DNA of 64,000 bases from Actinomadura mexicana (GCF_900188105.1 NZ_FZNP01000003.1:62001-126000); one strand, 5' to 3'. Counted from the first letter of the stretch, positions 42,409-51,425 are shown. Notes: a model not told the origin generated them from the sequence alone. Numbers and translations are program-made.

Positions 42409-42921
42409 TCAGGACTCCTCGGCCTCCGGCGCGCGGGCCTCCGTGCGCCGCCTCGTCAGGTACGGCTGGACGAACCACGCCCACCCGCCGAGGACCACGG
42501 CGACCGCGGCCGTCGCGGCGGCGGCCGCCGCCTCGTCCGACAGCGACTCGACGAGCAGCGTCGTCGCCGCGGTCATCGAGACGCCCAGCGCGAAGGCGCC
42601 GGCGATCCCGAACCGGTTGGCGCGCCGGATCAGCAGGGCCTTCTGCCCGAGCCGGAAGAGGATCCGATGCTGGATGACCGGGGCGATGAAGCACACGGAC
42701 GCAAGGCCCGCCCCGAACAGCGCGACGTAGAACAGCACCCTGCCCGTCTCGCCGACCTCCTCGTCGAAGCGCGCGGAGAACGGGACGGTCAGCAGGAACG
42801 CGAAGAGCACCTGCACACCGGTGGTCGCCACACGGAAGCCCTGGAGGAGCTCCATCAGTTGCCGGTCCAGCCGCTCGTGCTCTGTCTCGTTACGGGGCTT
42901 GCTGGCGGGATCGACGCTCAT
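42409..42921 (-). CDS. DUF6328 family membrane protein
   Basis: A 170-residue protein with four membrane helices: GVQVLFAFLLTVPFSARF, FYVALFGAGLASVCFIAP, a glycine/alanine-rich third helix (GIAGAFALGVSMTAATTLL) and VAVVLGGWAWFVQPYL. The opening ETEHERLDRQLMELLQGFRV and the RILFRLGQKALLIRRANR loop fit DUF6328, widespread in actinobacteria and of unknown function. ATG start; it begins 51 bases upstream of the end of the phosphatase operon. Confidence 0.8.
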   Translation of the reverse strand: MSVDPASKPRNETEHERLDRQLMELLQGFRVATTGVQVLFAFLLTVPFSARFDEEVGETGRVLFYVALFGAGLASVCFIAPVIQHRILFRLGQKALLIRRANRFGIAGAFALGVSMTAATTLLVESLSDEAAAAAATAAVAVVLGGWAWFVQPYLTRRRTEARAPEAEES

Positions 42922-42972
42922 GAAAGCCGTTTACCCCAGCAAAACGCCGGTCAGTCGCGCGGCCGGGACGTT

Positions 42973-44958
42973 CTAGTCGAGGCTCGGCGGCTCCACCCGC
43001 AGCGCGAGCATGGACACGTCGTCGCGCAGGTCGCCGTCGCAGTAGTCGAGCAGCGCCCGCTCCACCCCGGCGAGCATCTCCTCCGGCGGCTTCCCGGCGT
43101 GCCCGGCGAGCGCCTCCAGCAGCCGCTCCTGGCCGAACTCCTGCCGCGTCATGTCGCACGCCTCCAGGACCCCGTCCGAATGCAGGATCAGCGTGTCGCC
43201 GACGGACAGGTCGATCGTGTCGAGCCCGGCCTCGAAGTCCTCGAACAGGCCGAGCGGGACGCCGCCGCGCGACGCCGACCGGATCACCCCGTCGGCGCGG
43301 ACGACGATCGCCGGCGGGTGGCCCGCGGTGCCGAGCGACACGATGATCCGCTCGGTCTCCAGCGTCATGCTCGCCATCACGGCGGTGACGAACCGGTCCT
43401 CGTCCAGCAGGGCCTCGTTCACGGTCGCGAGCACGTCGCCGGGACGGGCCTTCCACCGCGACGCGAGCCGGACGCAGTGCCGGGCGGTCGACGTCACGGC
43501 CGCCGCGTCCTCGCCCTTGCCGCACACGTCGCCGAGGACGAGCCCCCACCCGTTCTCGGTGCGGAACACGTCGTAGAAGTCGCCGCCGACCTCCGAGCCG
43601 TGCGTGGACGTCAGGTACCGGGCCGCCACGCTCACCCCCGGGATGGACGGGAGCGTCTTCGGCAGCAGCCCGGCCTGCAGCGTGTCCGCCACCTCGGCGC
43701 GGCGCCGGTAGAGCCGCGCGGCCCGGATCACCAGGGCCAGGTAGCGGCCGAGCCGCTGCACGACCCCGAGGTCCATGAGGTCGAACGGGCCGTACTCGCC
43801 GCTGGCCGCCAGCGTGATCGTGCCGATGGCGCGGTCGCCGTCCTCGATGGGGACGCTGAGCACCGACGTCGCACCGATCTTGCCGCACACCGGCAGCCCG
43901 TCCGGGCACATGCCGAGCACGTCGAGGTCCTCCACGTGCGGGCGCAGCGCGCTCTGCCGGGTGACGAACACGTCGTGGGGAAGCGTGTCCTCGGCGGGGT
44001 CCACCTCTTCCAGCATCCTCGCGGCCTCGACGGACCGCTCGTCCTCCGGGCCCATCACGACCTGGCGGCGCAGCGGGAGCGCCGCGCCTGCCCTGGTCGC
44101 GCCGCCCTGCGCGCCCGCCGGCGGACCGCCGCCGCCAGGGCCGGTCAGGTCGATGAAGGCCCAGTCCGCCAGCTCGGCGGCCAGCAGCCGTGCGCAGCGC
44201 CGGACGGCCACCGTCTCGTTGAAGACCGGCTCGTCCAGCAGCAGCTCGCTGGCGGTGGCGAGGACGTCCATCCGGTGCACGATCGTGGCCACGGCCTCGT
44301 CGTCGCCCTGCCCGCCGTCCCCGGCCCGCACCCGGGCGGCACCCGCCGCCTGGGCCCTGGACGCGGGCGGCCCGCCGTCGTCGGCGGGGGTGGTCGTCGG
44401 CCCGGCGGCCACCACGACCATCGGGTCGGGCTCGCCGCGGATCCACACGCGCGCCACCGTCAGCACGGCGTCGATCGGATGGTCGCGGCCAAGGAACCGG
44501 ACGCTGACGCGGCGCCGCTGCCCCGTCCGGATCACCGCCGCCAGCTGCGACCGGACCGCCGCCCGGGTCGCCATGTCGCAGAACGCCGTGAACTGCTTGC
44601 CCGACACGTATCCCGCCGACGTGCCGAGCAGCATGGCCGCCTGGCGGTTGACGCGGCGGACGTTCGTCGTCCGGTCGAGCAGGAACAGCGGCACGGGGGC
44701 GTCCTGGAAGACCGTGCGCAGCACGCGCCGCTCGTTCTCGGCGGCGGCCGACCCGCTCGGCTCGCCGGCCTGCTCGCCGCCCATCGTGCGCAGCACGGTC
44801 AGCGCCAGCTCCAGCTCGACCAGCGCCGCGTCCAGCGTGGCGCGCAGGTCGGGCTCGGGCACGCCGGCGGCCTGGCGCAGCTCGCCGATGCGTCCTTCGA
44901 GGTCCGAGACCTCCCGCAGGAGGGTCTCGGGCTCGAGCTGGTCAGGCCGATCGTGCAT
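42973..44958 (-). CDS. PAS-GAF-PP2C (SpoIIE/RsbU-type) serine phosphatase
   Basis: A 661-residue signalling phosphatase. An N-terminal helix (about 1-60) is followed by a PAS domain (VLRTVFQDAPVPLFLLDR through DPMVVVAAG), a GAF domain (about 230-420) and a C-terminal PP2C domain with VGGDFYDVF, VLGDVCGKGEDAA, TAGHPPAIV, LILHSDGVLEA and DDVSMLALR, keeping the metal-binding Asp residues. Such proteins dephosphorylate STAS-domain anti-anti-sigma factors; the STAS protein at 59.8 kb is one candidate substrate. ATG at 44958 has AAAGGAG five bases upstream. Downstream of the ANTAR gene on the same strand. Confidence 0.9.
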   Translation of the reverse strand: MHDRPDQLEPETLLREVSDLEGRIGELRQAAGVPEPDLRATLDAALVELELALTVLRTMGGEQAGEPSGSAAAENERRVLRTVFQDAPVPLFLLDRTTNVRRVNRQAAMLLGTSAGYVSGKQFTAFCDMATRAAVRSQLAAVIRTGQRRRVSVRFLGRDHPIDAVLTVARVWIRGEPDPMVVVAAGPTTTPADDGGPPASRAQAAGAARVRAGDGGQGDDEAVATIVHRMDVLATASELLLDEPVFNETVAVRRCARLLAAELADWAFIDLTGPGGGGPPAGAQGGATRAGAALPLRRQVVMGPEDERSVEAARMLEEVDPAEDTLPHDVFVTRQSALRPHVEDLDVLGMCPDGLPVCGKIGATSVLSVPIEDGDRAIGTITLAASGEYGPFDLMDLGVVQRLGRYLALVIRAARLYRRRAEVADTLQAGLLPKTLPSIPGVSVAARYLTSTHGSEVGGDFYDVFRTENGWGLVLGDVCGKGEDAAAVTSTARHCVRLASRWKARPGDVLATVNEALLDEDRFVTAVMASMTLETERIIVSLGTAGHPPAIVVRADGVIRSASRGGVPLGLFEDFEAGLDTIDLSVGDTLILHSDGVLEACDMTRQEFGQERLLEALAGHAGKPPEEMLAGVERALLDYCDGDLRDDVSMLALRVEPPSLD

Positions 44959-45070
44959 CTGGTCTCCTTTCGTCCGCGTCGCCACGGTGGAACCAGGCGG
45001 CTCCCGCCCGTCCCGGGCCGGACACCGTTCTACGGGGCCGCTCCACGCAGCCTATGCTCCCCGCCCGCAC

Positions 45071-45961
45071 CTAGGGCAGGCCCTGGTGACCGACGATACG
45101 CTGGGCAAGTGCGGTGAGCTTCACGTGGCGTGTCTGTGAGATGCGACGCATCTCGGCGAACGCCTCGTCGGCGTCGCAACCGAGCGCGTGCATGAGAATT
45201 CCCTTGGCCTGGTCGACGACCGCACGCGCCTCGACGGCCGCCTGGAGCTGGACGGCGGTGCGGTGCACGTCGTCGTACTGCTGGCTGTTGGAGAAGGCCG
45301 CGGTGCCCTGCGCGACCAGCAGGGAAGTGATCGCGTGCCGCTCGGGCCCGAGCGCCTTCGCCGTCACCCCGTACAGGGTGAGCGTGACGAGGACCCGCGG
45401 GCTCGCGTGCGGGGTGGTGGCGAAGCAGCGCACCCCGCGGCGCAGCATGTCCGACATCGCCTCGGGCCAGCGGGTCTCGGCGAGGATGTCGTCGGAGGTC
45501 AGCGCCCGGCGGTCGGCCACCACGTCGAACAGCGGACCGTGCCCCCGGGACAGCTGCCGGTCGGTCACCTCGGCGAGGTCGGGATGGCTGGCCGCGGCGG
45601 CCAGCGGTTCGGGCCGGTCCTCCTGCGCGGCGGCGCCGTGCCCGTCCCTCGGGGACATGCCGGGCATGCCGCTCGCCCGGTCGGGCAGGCCGACCGTTGA
45701 GCCCGCGCCGCCGTGCGCGCTCGGCACCGCCCAGCGCACGCTCGCGGCCCCCGCGCATCCGGGCACCGCCCGCGCCGCGAGCTCGGTCACCCGGTGCAGG
45801 GTGCCCACGTCCGAGGACTCCCCGACCATGCCCAGCCGGGCGATCTCCAGCGCGAGCTGGTCGGTCAGGACCGTTTCGGTGGGCGTCACCTTTCCGAGAG
45901 TAGCCTGCCCCGGGGGATGCGCAGGCGGGCCCTGCTCGGCCGGGCGGCCCTGGTACCTCAC
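45071..45961 (-). CDS. GAF-ANTAR domain RNA-binding regulator
   Basis: A 296-residue protein with a central GAF-like domain (about 50-225) and a C-terminal ANTAR domain (LQAAVEARAVVDQAKGILMHALG through AEMRRISQTRHVKL), which binds paired RNA hairpins to stop transcription termination in known cases. The A-x-G-I-L-M helix and the R-x-S-Q core are intact. GTG at 45961 is seven bases after AGGA and ten after the upstream CBS gene stop; an internal GTG at 45889 is possible. The GAF ligand is unknown. Confidence 0.85.
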   Translation of the reverse strand: MRYQGRPAEQGPPAHPPGQATLGKVTPTETVLTDQLALEIARLGMVGESSDVGTLHRVTELAARAVPGCAGAASVRWAVPSAHGGAGSTVGLPDRASGMPGMSPRDGHGAAAQEDRPEPLAAAASHPDLAEVTDRQLSRGHGPLFDVVADRRALTSDDILAETRWPEAMSDMLRRGVRCFATTPHASPRVLVTLTLYGVTAKALGPERHAITSLLVAQGTAAFSNSQQYDDVHRTAVQLQAAVEARAVVDQAKGILMHALGCDADEAFAEMRRISQTRHVKLTALAQRIVGHQGLP

Positions 45962-45970
45962 GGGGGAGTC

Positions 45971-46393
45971 CTAGTTGTTGGGCGGCGCCTTGCTGATCTC
46001 GGGGAGCGGGCCGGAATCGCCGTTGGCCAGGGCCAGGTCGCCGATGCACACGATCCCGACGGGGTGGTGCTCGGCGTCCACGACCGGCAGGCGCCGGATG
46101 GCGTGCTCGCTCATCAGCCGCGCCACCGTGTCGGTGTCGTCCTCGGGGTGGACGGTGGTCAGCTCGGCCGTGCACACGTCGCCGAGCGGGGTGAGCGAGG
46201 TGTCGCGGCTCTCGGCCACCGCGCGGATGACGATGTCACGGTCGGTCACCAGGCCGCAGAGCCGTCCGGCGTAGGTGACCAGCACGTCGCCGATGCCCTC
46301 GTCCCGCATGATGCGAGCCGCCTCGTAGAGCGTCGCGTCGAGCGGCAAGGACTGGGGCGCCGCCGTCATCACGTCGCTGATCCTCGATGACAT
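45971..46393 (-). CDS. CBS-domain protein
   Basis: A 140-residue protein of two CBS motifs: ISDVMTAAPQSLPLDATLYEAARIM with GLVTDRDIVIRAV, and VCTAELTTVHPEDDTDTVARLM with VGIVCIGDLA. Tandem CBS pairs bind adenine nucleotides and regulate partners; as a stand-alone protein it is of the hypoxic-response type seen in actinobacteria. ATG with GGAGGA about ten bases upstream. It is coupled to the GAF-ANTAR gene, suggesting energy or stress input into that regulator. Confidence 0.9.
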   Translation of the reverse strand: MSSRISDVMTAAPQSLPLDATLYEAARIMRDEGIGDVLVTYAGRLCGLVTDRDIVIRAVAESRDTSLTPLGDVCTAELTTVHPEDDTDTVARLMSEHAIRRLPVVDAEHHPVGIVCIGDLALANGDSGPLPEISKAPPNN

Positions 46394-46456
46394 AGCGCGC
46401 ACATCCTCCCGAATAGCCGACGCCTCGCGTGGCCCGTGTGTGCGCGCCTTACCCAC

Positions 46457-46500
46457 GGTCGGCGGCCTCATTCGGACGGTTTGCGAATCGGCCGCCGACC
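46457..46500 (-). terminator. Long terminator hairpin after the SSI gene
   Basis: GGTCGGCGGCC (46457-46467) pairs perfectly with GGCCGCCGACC (46490-46500). Inside, ATTCG (46470-46474) also pairs with CGAAT (46484-46488). It lies 9 bases beyond the SSI stop. Confidence 0.75.
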
Positions 46501-46509
46501 TGCGCCGGG

Positions 46510-46884
46510 TCAGAACGCGAAGACCGTTCCGGTGCGCGACAGCATGACGCAGTCGTTGCCGTACTCGGCCTTGAAGCGGGCCGGTCTGCCCTTCCACCGC
46601 CCCTCTGCGCGGGCGACCACAGGTGCGTGGACGGCGGTGCACATCCGGCCGTCCGGCCGGTGCTCGAACCGCCCGCCCGACCCGTTCAGCTCCAGGCAGG
46701 CCCGCGCCGCCTCGGGGTGCTCGCCCCCCGCCGGATCGCAACGCAGCGTGACCGTCCTGCTCCCGGACGTACTACTGCCCGGATGCGTGACGGAAAGCCG
46801 CAACGACGTCTCCGGCCCGGAAGGCGCGGTGGGCATCAAGGCGACCACCGCCCCCACGACGACCGCACTGAGAAAGTTCGGCAT
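46510..46884 (-). CDS. Streptomyces subtilisin inhibitor-type protease inhibitor
   Basis: A 124-residue secreted inhibitor of the SSI family. A signal peptide (MPNFLSAVVVGAVVALMPTA) precedes a mature domain starting TSLRLSVTH. Four cysteines (C49, C63, C82, C112) match the two SSI disulfides, and the C terminus is VFAF as in SSI. The reactive loop reads MCTAV, placing Ala84 at P1 and Val85 at P1', where Streptomyces SSI has Met-Val; this favours elastase- or subtilisin-like targets. ATG with GGGAG six bases upstream. It lies between two terminators, so it is monocistronic. Confidence 0.9.
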   Translation of the reverse strand: MPNFLSAVVVGAVVALMPTAPSGPETSLRLSVTHPGSSTSGSRTVTLRCDPAGGEHPEAARACLELNGSGGRFEHRPDGRMCTAVHAPVVARAEGRWKGRPARFKAEYGNDCVMLSRTGTVFAF

Positions 46885-46959
46885 ACGCGACTCCCGAGAT
46901 TCCGAGGGATGTCGCACAAAGTATCCGACCAATAACAGACCGTGCAGGAAAATGAACAA

Positions 46960-46985
46960 CCCGCAGCCACAAATGCAGCTGCGGG
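46960..46985 (-). terminator. Terminator of the sigR-like gene
   Basis: CCCGCAGC (46960-46967) and GCTGCGGG (46978-46985) form an 8-bp stem with a 10-base loop. On the minus strand it is followed by TTGTTCATTTTCC, a T-rich tail, 15 bases after the sigma-factor stop. Confidence 0.75.
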
Positions 46986-47000
46986 GTCATTGTCGCCTAA

Positions 47001-47621
47001 CTACGCGGCCAGGGTGTGCGCGGCGCGGTGGTCTCCGAGGGAGTCGCGGAGCTGCTTGCGGCCGCGGTGGAGGCGGGACATGACGGTGCCGATGGGGGTG
47101 CCCATCATGTCGGCGATCTCCTTGTAGGCGTAGCCCTCGACGTCGGCGAGGTAGACGGCGTCCCGGAAGTCCTTGGGGAGGTCGCGCAGGGCGGCGACCA
47201 CCTGCGAGTCGGGGATGCGGTCGAGGGCCTCGGACTCGGCGGACCGGAAGCCGGACGCGTGCGCCTCGGCCTGCGCGATCTGCCACTCCTCCAGCTCCTC
47301 GGAGCCGGCCCGCTGGGGTTCGCGCTGCTTCTTGCGGTAGGTGTTGATGAAGTTGTTGGTGAGGATGCGGTGCAGCCACGCCTTGAGGTTCGTGCCTTCC
47401 TGGAACTGGTGGAAGTTCACGTACGCCTTGGCCAGCGTCTCCTGGACCAGGTCCTCGGCCTCGGCGCTGTTGCGGGTCATGCGGACGGCGCTGATGTAGA
47501 GCGGGTCGGCGAGGGGCAGGACATCGCGCTCGTAGCGGTGCGCGTCGTCGGACGTGGCCGTGCCGTCGCGGCCGTTGTCGCCCTTGGCGTTGCGGTGGAC
47601 GGGCGTGGTGACAGCGGTCAT
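47001..47621 (-). CDS. ECF sigma factor, SigR/SigH-like
   Basis: A 206-residue ECF sigma factor close in sequence to Streptomyces SigR. Region 2 reads [22 protein letters not shown] and [20 protein letters not shown]; region 4 reads [20 protein letters not shown] and [19 protein letters not shown]. SigR-type factors drive the thiol-oxidative stress response (GGAAT/GTT promoters) and are normally held by RsrA, a zinc anti-sigma factor encoded directly downstream. Here the next feature is a terminator and then SSI, so rsrA is absent. The C-terminal tail after [14 protein letters not shown] is short. ATG with GGGGAG upstream. Confidence 0.92.
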   Translation of the reverse strand: MTAVTTPVHRNAKGDNGRDGTATSDDAHRYERDVLPLADPLYISAVRMTRNSAEAEDLVQETLAKAYVNFHQFQEGTNLKAWLHRILTNNFINTYRKKQREPQRAGSEELEEWQIAQAEAHASGFRSAESEALDRIPDSQVVAALRDLPKDFRDAVYLADVEGYAYKEIADMMGTPIGTVMSRLHRGRKQLRDSLGDHRAAHTLAA

Positions 47622-48045
47622 CGTCGCTCCCCGTGGTTGTGTCCCCGGTCAGAGGGGACGGTTGCCTGGCGCGTGGTCGGGGGCACGCGCGGGCCGGGCG
47701 GATGAACCGCCCCCCGTCAAGTGGTACGTGCCACCGTTCCCGGCGGGTTCGGTGTGGCCTCGGCCTCGCATGGAGGGTGGGCCGAGGGTTCGGCGCGCTT
47801 CGGCGATGCCAGAGCGACCCCGTACTTGGGACGTCGCGGGCCTGCCCGATCGAGCGCTTCCGTCCGCCGGTGGGTCTTCCTGCCCTGTAAGACGCATGGA
47901 ACGCGCCAAATGGTTGCCAGGATCCACGTGGCCTCCATCACACCGAGTCGTTTCTTGGTCAAAGCGGTACTGATCGGCGGGTATAGAGCCCGCCTCCGGG
48001 CCCGCACGCCGAGCTGGTCGGGCCGTGGGCCGGTCGTCTCCCCGG
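47622..48045. other. 424-base gene-free region between sigR-like and tetR genes
   Basis: No supported coding frame. It includes the upstream region of the sigma-factor gene. A 14-base near-palindrome GTGGTACGTGCCAC lies at 47721-47734 (one mismatched pair) and is a possible operator. I did not find a convincing GGAAT-N18-GTT SigR promoter. The rest is probably leader and spacer sequence. Confidence 0.5.
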
Positions 48046-48789
48046 TCAGGGCGCGGCGAGGTGGCCTGCGAGGACGGCCCGGACCAGCCCGGCCGCGAAC
48101 TCCTCCGGCTCGGGCGGGAGCCCGGCGCCCGCCGCCACCGTCTCCGCGCCCGCGAGCCGGGTCAGGAAGGCGTGCTGCTGGCAGCCGCCCAGCAGGGCCG
48201 CGGCGATGAACGGCAAGGGTGCGCCGTCCGCCAGTCGTCCGGCCTTCCGCTCGGCCTCCAGATATCCGATGAGCGCGGCGTGACCCATCACCGGCCCCGC
48301 CGCCGGCCCGCCGGGCGGGCCCGCCGGAGGACCGCCCGGCGCCCCGGGAGGCGTCGGCTCGCCGGTGGGGTGGCCTCTGCTCCACGCGCGCGACTTGGCG
48401 GCGGCCTCGTCCTGTGCCTTTCCGGGGCCGTCGCTCCGCAGCCACGCGATCAGCTCCGGGTCGGCCAGGACCGGGCCGGTCATCGGCAGCAGTTCGCCGT
48501 AGAAGCGGACCATCTCCGTCGCCAGGCGGGTGAGGTTCTCCTCCACCGTGCTCTGCCCGACCGACCCGAGAAGCCCCGTCATCGCGGTGCGCGCGGTCTC
48601 GGTCACCTGGGTCAGGGCCGCCGCGAACAGCGCGGTCTTGTTCGCGAAGTGGTTGTAGAGGCTGCCCTCGGACACGCCCGCGGTGCGCGCGATCTCCTTG
48701 GTCGTCGCGGCCACGATCCCGCGCGTCCGGATCACCGTGACCGCCGCGGCCAGGATTCGGTCCCGCATGGGTTCCGTCCGTGTCGCCAA
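48046..48789 (-). CDS. TetR family transcriptional regulator
   Basis: About 247 residues. The N-terminal helix-turn-helix is typical (MRDRILAAAVTVIRTRGIVAAT, then TKEIARTAGVSEGSLYNHFANK), followed by a helical ligand domain with an unusual Gly/Pro-rich insert (PTPPGAPGGPPAGPPGG) near residue 165. TTG at 48789 follows GAGG by nine bases; ATG at 48768 is a shorter alternative. It is divergent from the large phosphatase gene, and a TGAGTGCTCAC-type palindrome between the two is a probable operator. Confidence 0.88.
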   Translation of the reverse strand: MATRTEPMRDRILAAAVTVIRTRGIVAATTKEIARTAGVSEGSLYNHFANKTALFAAALTQVTETARTAMTGLLGSVGQSTVEENLTRLATEMVRFYGELLPMTGPVLADPELIAWLRSDGPGKAQDEAAAKSRAWSRGHPTGEPTPPGAPGGPPAGPPGGPAAGPVMGHAALIGYLEAERKAGRLADGAPLPFIAAALLGGCQQHAFLTRLAGAETVAAGAGLPPEPEEFAAGLVRAVLAGHLAAP

Positions 48790-48841
48790 CCCGTCCCACC
48801 TCGCTTCCCTGCTGGACGTTAGCACGGGTCACGCGCAATGA

Positions 48842-48853
48842 GTGAGTGCTCAC
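48842..48853. promoter_or_regulatory. Candidate TetR operator GTGAGTGCTCAC
   Basis: GTGAG and CTCAC form a perfect inverted repeat around a 2-bp centre in the region between the TetR and phosphatase genes, about 53 bases upstream of the TetR start. TGAGTGCTCAC-type sites are common operators of actinobacterial TetR proteins. Confidence 0.65.
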
Positions 48854-48968
48854 CCGGAGGCATTCGGCGGATCCCGAGGCGATCCGCCCTCACAGCATGT
48901 AGCTTCACTTTCACCGTGAGTCGCCGTAGGGCTCGCGGGCGTCGTTCCACTCGGGGGAGGGGGACCGC

Positions 48969-51425
48969 ATGGTGATCGCGGATCTGCTGGGCGTCACGAG
49001 GATGACGGCCGTCACGGTGAACGACCGCGGCCGCATCAGCCACTGGGACGATACCGCCGCCGACCTGTTCGGCGCCGCGCGTCCGCAGGCCATGGGCCGC
49101 CCGCCCGGCGATCTCCTCCGGCTCCCCAGGGAGCACCGCGGCGCCTTCGAGCCGGAGGCCTTCGGGCAGGTCTGGTGCGGCGCCTGCACCCTGCGGCGGG
49201 CCGACAACGGGGAGCCCGCCGAGGTCGGCTGGTGGATCTACCCCATCGACGGCGCCCCGGGCGACCACGGCGTCCGGGTCCTGGCACTGGCCGCCGACCT
49301 GCGCAGGCTCCGCCGCGACGGGATCGGCATCACCGTCGGCGACCTCCTGCTCGCCCCGCCCGGCGAGCCGGGCCCGGCCGGCGCCGCCGCCCTCCGCCCG
49401 GCCGCCGTCCGGCTGCTGCGGGTCGAACCCACGCTCGCGGGCCCCTCGCCTGACGGGCCCGACCCGTTCGCGGGCCCGTTCGCCGACCGCCTCGCCGAAC
49501 TGCTGCCCGCGCTCGACCCCCTCGCGTTCGGGAAGATCGCCTCGCAGGTCCTCGGCCTCGGCTGCCCGGCGGTGTCGTTAGGCCTGACCATCCGGCTGCC
49601 CATCGTCCCGCACACCGAGGCCGCGCCGGCCCCCGCGCCGACCGTCCCGCTGCCACGGCCGGTGCCGCGCGTCCCGGCGCCCCGGCCGCCGCGCGCCCGC
49701 CGGAACCTCTCCCACGCGCTGGAGCCGCTCGCCTTCCTCGGCGCGGCCGGCGAGCAGATCGGCAGCTCGCTCGACCACCTGCAGGCCGCCCGGACGCTCG
49801 CCGAGGTCCTCGTGCCGCGACTCGCCGACCTCGCCGCCGTCGAACTGCTCGAAAGCGTCGTCACCGACTCCGCGCCGCCCGCCGGCGAGGTCGACGAGAC
49901 CACGCCGATGCGCCGCGTCGCCGTCGCCCACAACGACGAGCCCGGACGCTGGGACGAGGCCGTCCCCGAGGACGAGCCGCTGTCGGTGCCGTCCTGCACC
50001 CCGTTCGTCCAGGCCATGCGGACCGGGCGGCCCGTGCACGTCCAGCGCGTCGACGACGGGAGGGCCGCCCGGCTCGCCGCCGCCTTCGGCGCCCGCGACC
50101 TGCGTCCCCTGTTCACCGGCCGGGCGCTGCTGGTGGTCCCGCTGATCGCGCGGGGACGGGTGCTCGGCACGTTCATGCTGCTGCGCAAGCCCGACCGGCA
50201 CGGGTTCGACGAGCTCGACCTCGCCATGGTCGACGAGCTGGCCCGGCGCGCCGCGCTCTGCGTCGACAACGGGCGGCTGTACCGGCGCGAGGTCCAGGTC
50301 GCCGAGGAGCTCCAGCGCAGCATGCTCCCCGACGTCCCGCCGGACGTCGACGGGGCCCGCGTCCGCTACCGCTACCGGCCCGCCGAGCAGGCCGCCCAGG
50401 TCGGCGGTGACTGGTTCGACGCCATCCCGCTGCCCGGCTGCCGGCTCGGCATCGTCGTCGGCGACGTCATGGGGCACGGCCTCACGTCCGCGGCGATCAT
50501 GGGCCAGCTGCGCACCGCCGTCCGCACCCTGGCCGCCGAGGACATGCGGCCCGACCGGCTGCTGCGCCAGCTCGACGGCCTCGCCCGCCGGCTCGGCGAG
50601 GACTATCTCGCCACCTGCCTGTTCGCCGTCTACGACCCGGTCGAACGGCGCTGCACGGTCGCCAGCGCCGGGCACGTCCCGCCCGTCCTCGTCACGGCGG
50701 AGGGGGAGAGCCGCGTGCTGCCCGTCCCGCCGGGAGTGCCCATCGGGGTCGGCGGCGAGCCGTTCGAGACGGTGGAGTTCAAGGTCGAGGACGGCTCCCG
50801 GCTCGTGCTGTGCACCGACGGCCTCCTGGAACGCCGCGACCGCGACCTCGACACCGGCCTGGAGGAGCTGCGCGCCCGCCTCGCCGAGGCGTCCGCCGAC
50901 CTCGACGGCACCTGCGACGACCTGCTCGACCGGCTCGCCGGGCCCACCCCCGCCGACGACATCGCGATCGTCGCGGTCGGGTTCGACGGCATCCCCCTCG
51001 ACGACGTCGTCACCTGGCAGCTCGAAGCCGTGCCCGCCAGCGTCCCCTGGATCCGCGCCCAGGTCGGCGCCCTGCTCACCGGCTGGGGCCTGCACGACCT
51101 CGCCGAGAGCGCGCGGCTGCTCGTCAGCGAACTCGTCACCAACGCCCTCGTGCACGGCGCCGGATCCGTGGGCCTCCGCCTGATCAGGGGACGCACGCTG
51201 CTCTGCGAGGTGCACGACGACGGCGCAGACATGCCCCACCTGCGGCACACCGAGGCGACCGACGAGTCGGGCCGCGGCCTCCATCTCGTCGGCCACCTAG
51301 CCGCCCGCTGGGGCACCCACCGCACCGAGGGAGGCAAGGTCGTGTGGTTCGAACAGCGGATCCCGGGCCCTCCCACGGGCCGAGGCCGAGATCACGGGAA
51401 TCGAACTGACGGCGTGGTCGGCTGA
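48969..51425 (+). CDS. PAS-GAF-PP2C phosphatase fused to RsbW-like ATPase domain
   Basis: An 818-residue signalling protein. Domains in order: PAS-like (about 1-110), a Pro/Ala-rich linker, GAF (about 255-440), PP2C/SpoIIE (about 450-670, with AAQVGGDWFDAIP, IVVGDVMGHGLTSA, TVASAGHVPPVL, LCTDGLLERRD, ADDIAIVAV) and a C-terminal HATPase_c (about 685-800, SARLLVSELVTNALVHG as N-box, DESGRGLHLVGHLA as G-box). Holding phosphatase and kinase for partner-switching in one chain suggests it sets the phosphorylation state of STAS proteins itself. The start is an ATG at 48969 with GGGGAGGGGG upstream. Divergent from tetR. Confidence 0.9.
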   Translation: MVIADLLGVTRMTAVTVNDRGRISHWDDTAADLFGAARPQAMGRPPGDLLRLPREHRGAFEPEAFGQVWCGACTLRRADNGEPAEVGWWIYPIDGAPGDHGVRVLALAADLRRLRRDGIGITVGDLLLAPPGEPGPAGAAALRPAAVRLLRVEPTLAGPSPDGPDPFAGPFADRLAELLPALDPLAFGKIASQVLGLGCPAVSLGLTIRLPIVPHTEAAPAPAPTVPLPRPVPRVPAPRPPRARRNLSHALEPLAFLGAAGEQIGSSLDHLQAARTLAEVLVPRLADLAAVELLESVVTDSAPPAGEVDETTPMRRVAVAHNDEPGRWDEAVPEDEPLSVPSCTPFVQAMRTGRPVHVQRVDDGRAARLAAAFGARDLRPLFTGRALLVVPLIARGRVLGTFMLLRKPDRHGFDELDLAMVDELARRAALCVDNGRLYRREVQVAEELQRSMLPDVPPDVDGARVRYRYRPAEQAAQVGGDWFDAIPLPGCRLGIVVGDVMGHGLTSAAIMGQLRTAVRTLAAEDMRPDRLLRQLDGLARRLGEDYLATCLFAVYDPVERRCTVASAGHVPPVLVTAEGESRVLPVPPGVPIGVGGEPFETVEFKVEDGSRLVLCTDGLLERRDRDLDTGLEELRARLAEASADLDGTCDDLLDRLAGPTPADDIAIVAVGFDGIPLDDVVTWQLEAVPASVPWIRAQVGALLTGWGLHDLAESARLLVSELVTNALVHGAGSVGLRLIRGRTLLCEVHDDGADMPHLRHTEATDESGRGLHLVGHLAARWGTHRTEGGKVVWFEQRIPGPPTGRGRDHGNRTDGVVG

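Noticed and set aside
47633..47973. Short plus-strand frames between the sigma-factor and TetR genes
   Set aside because: No ribosome site and no recognisable protein features; frames overlap one another.
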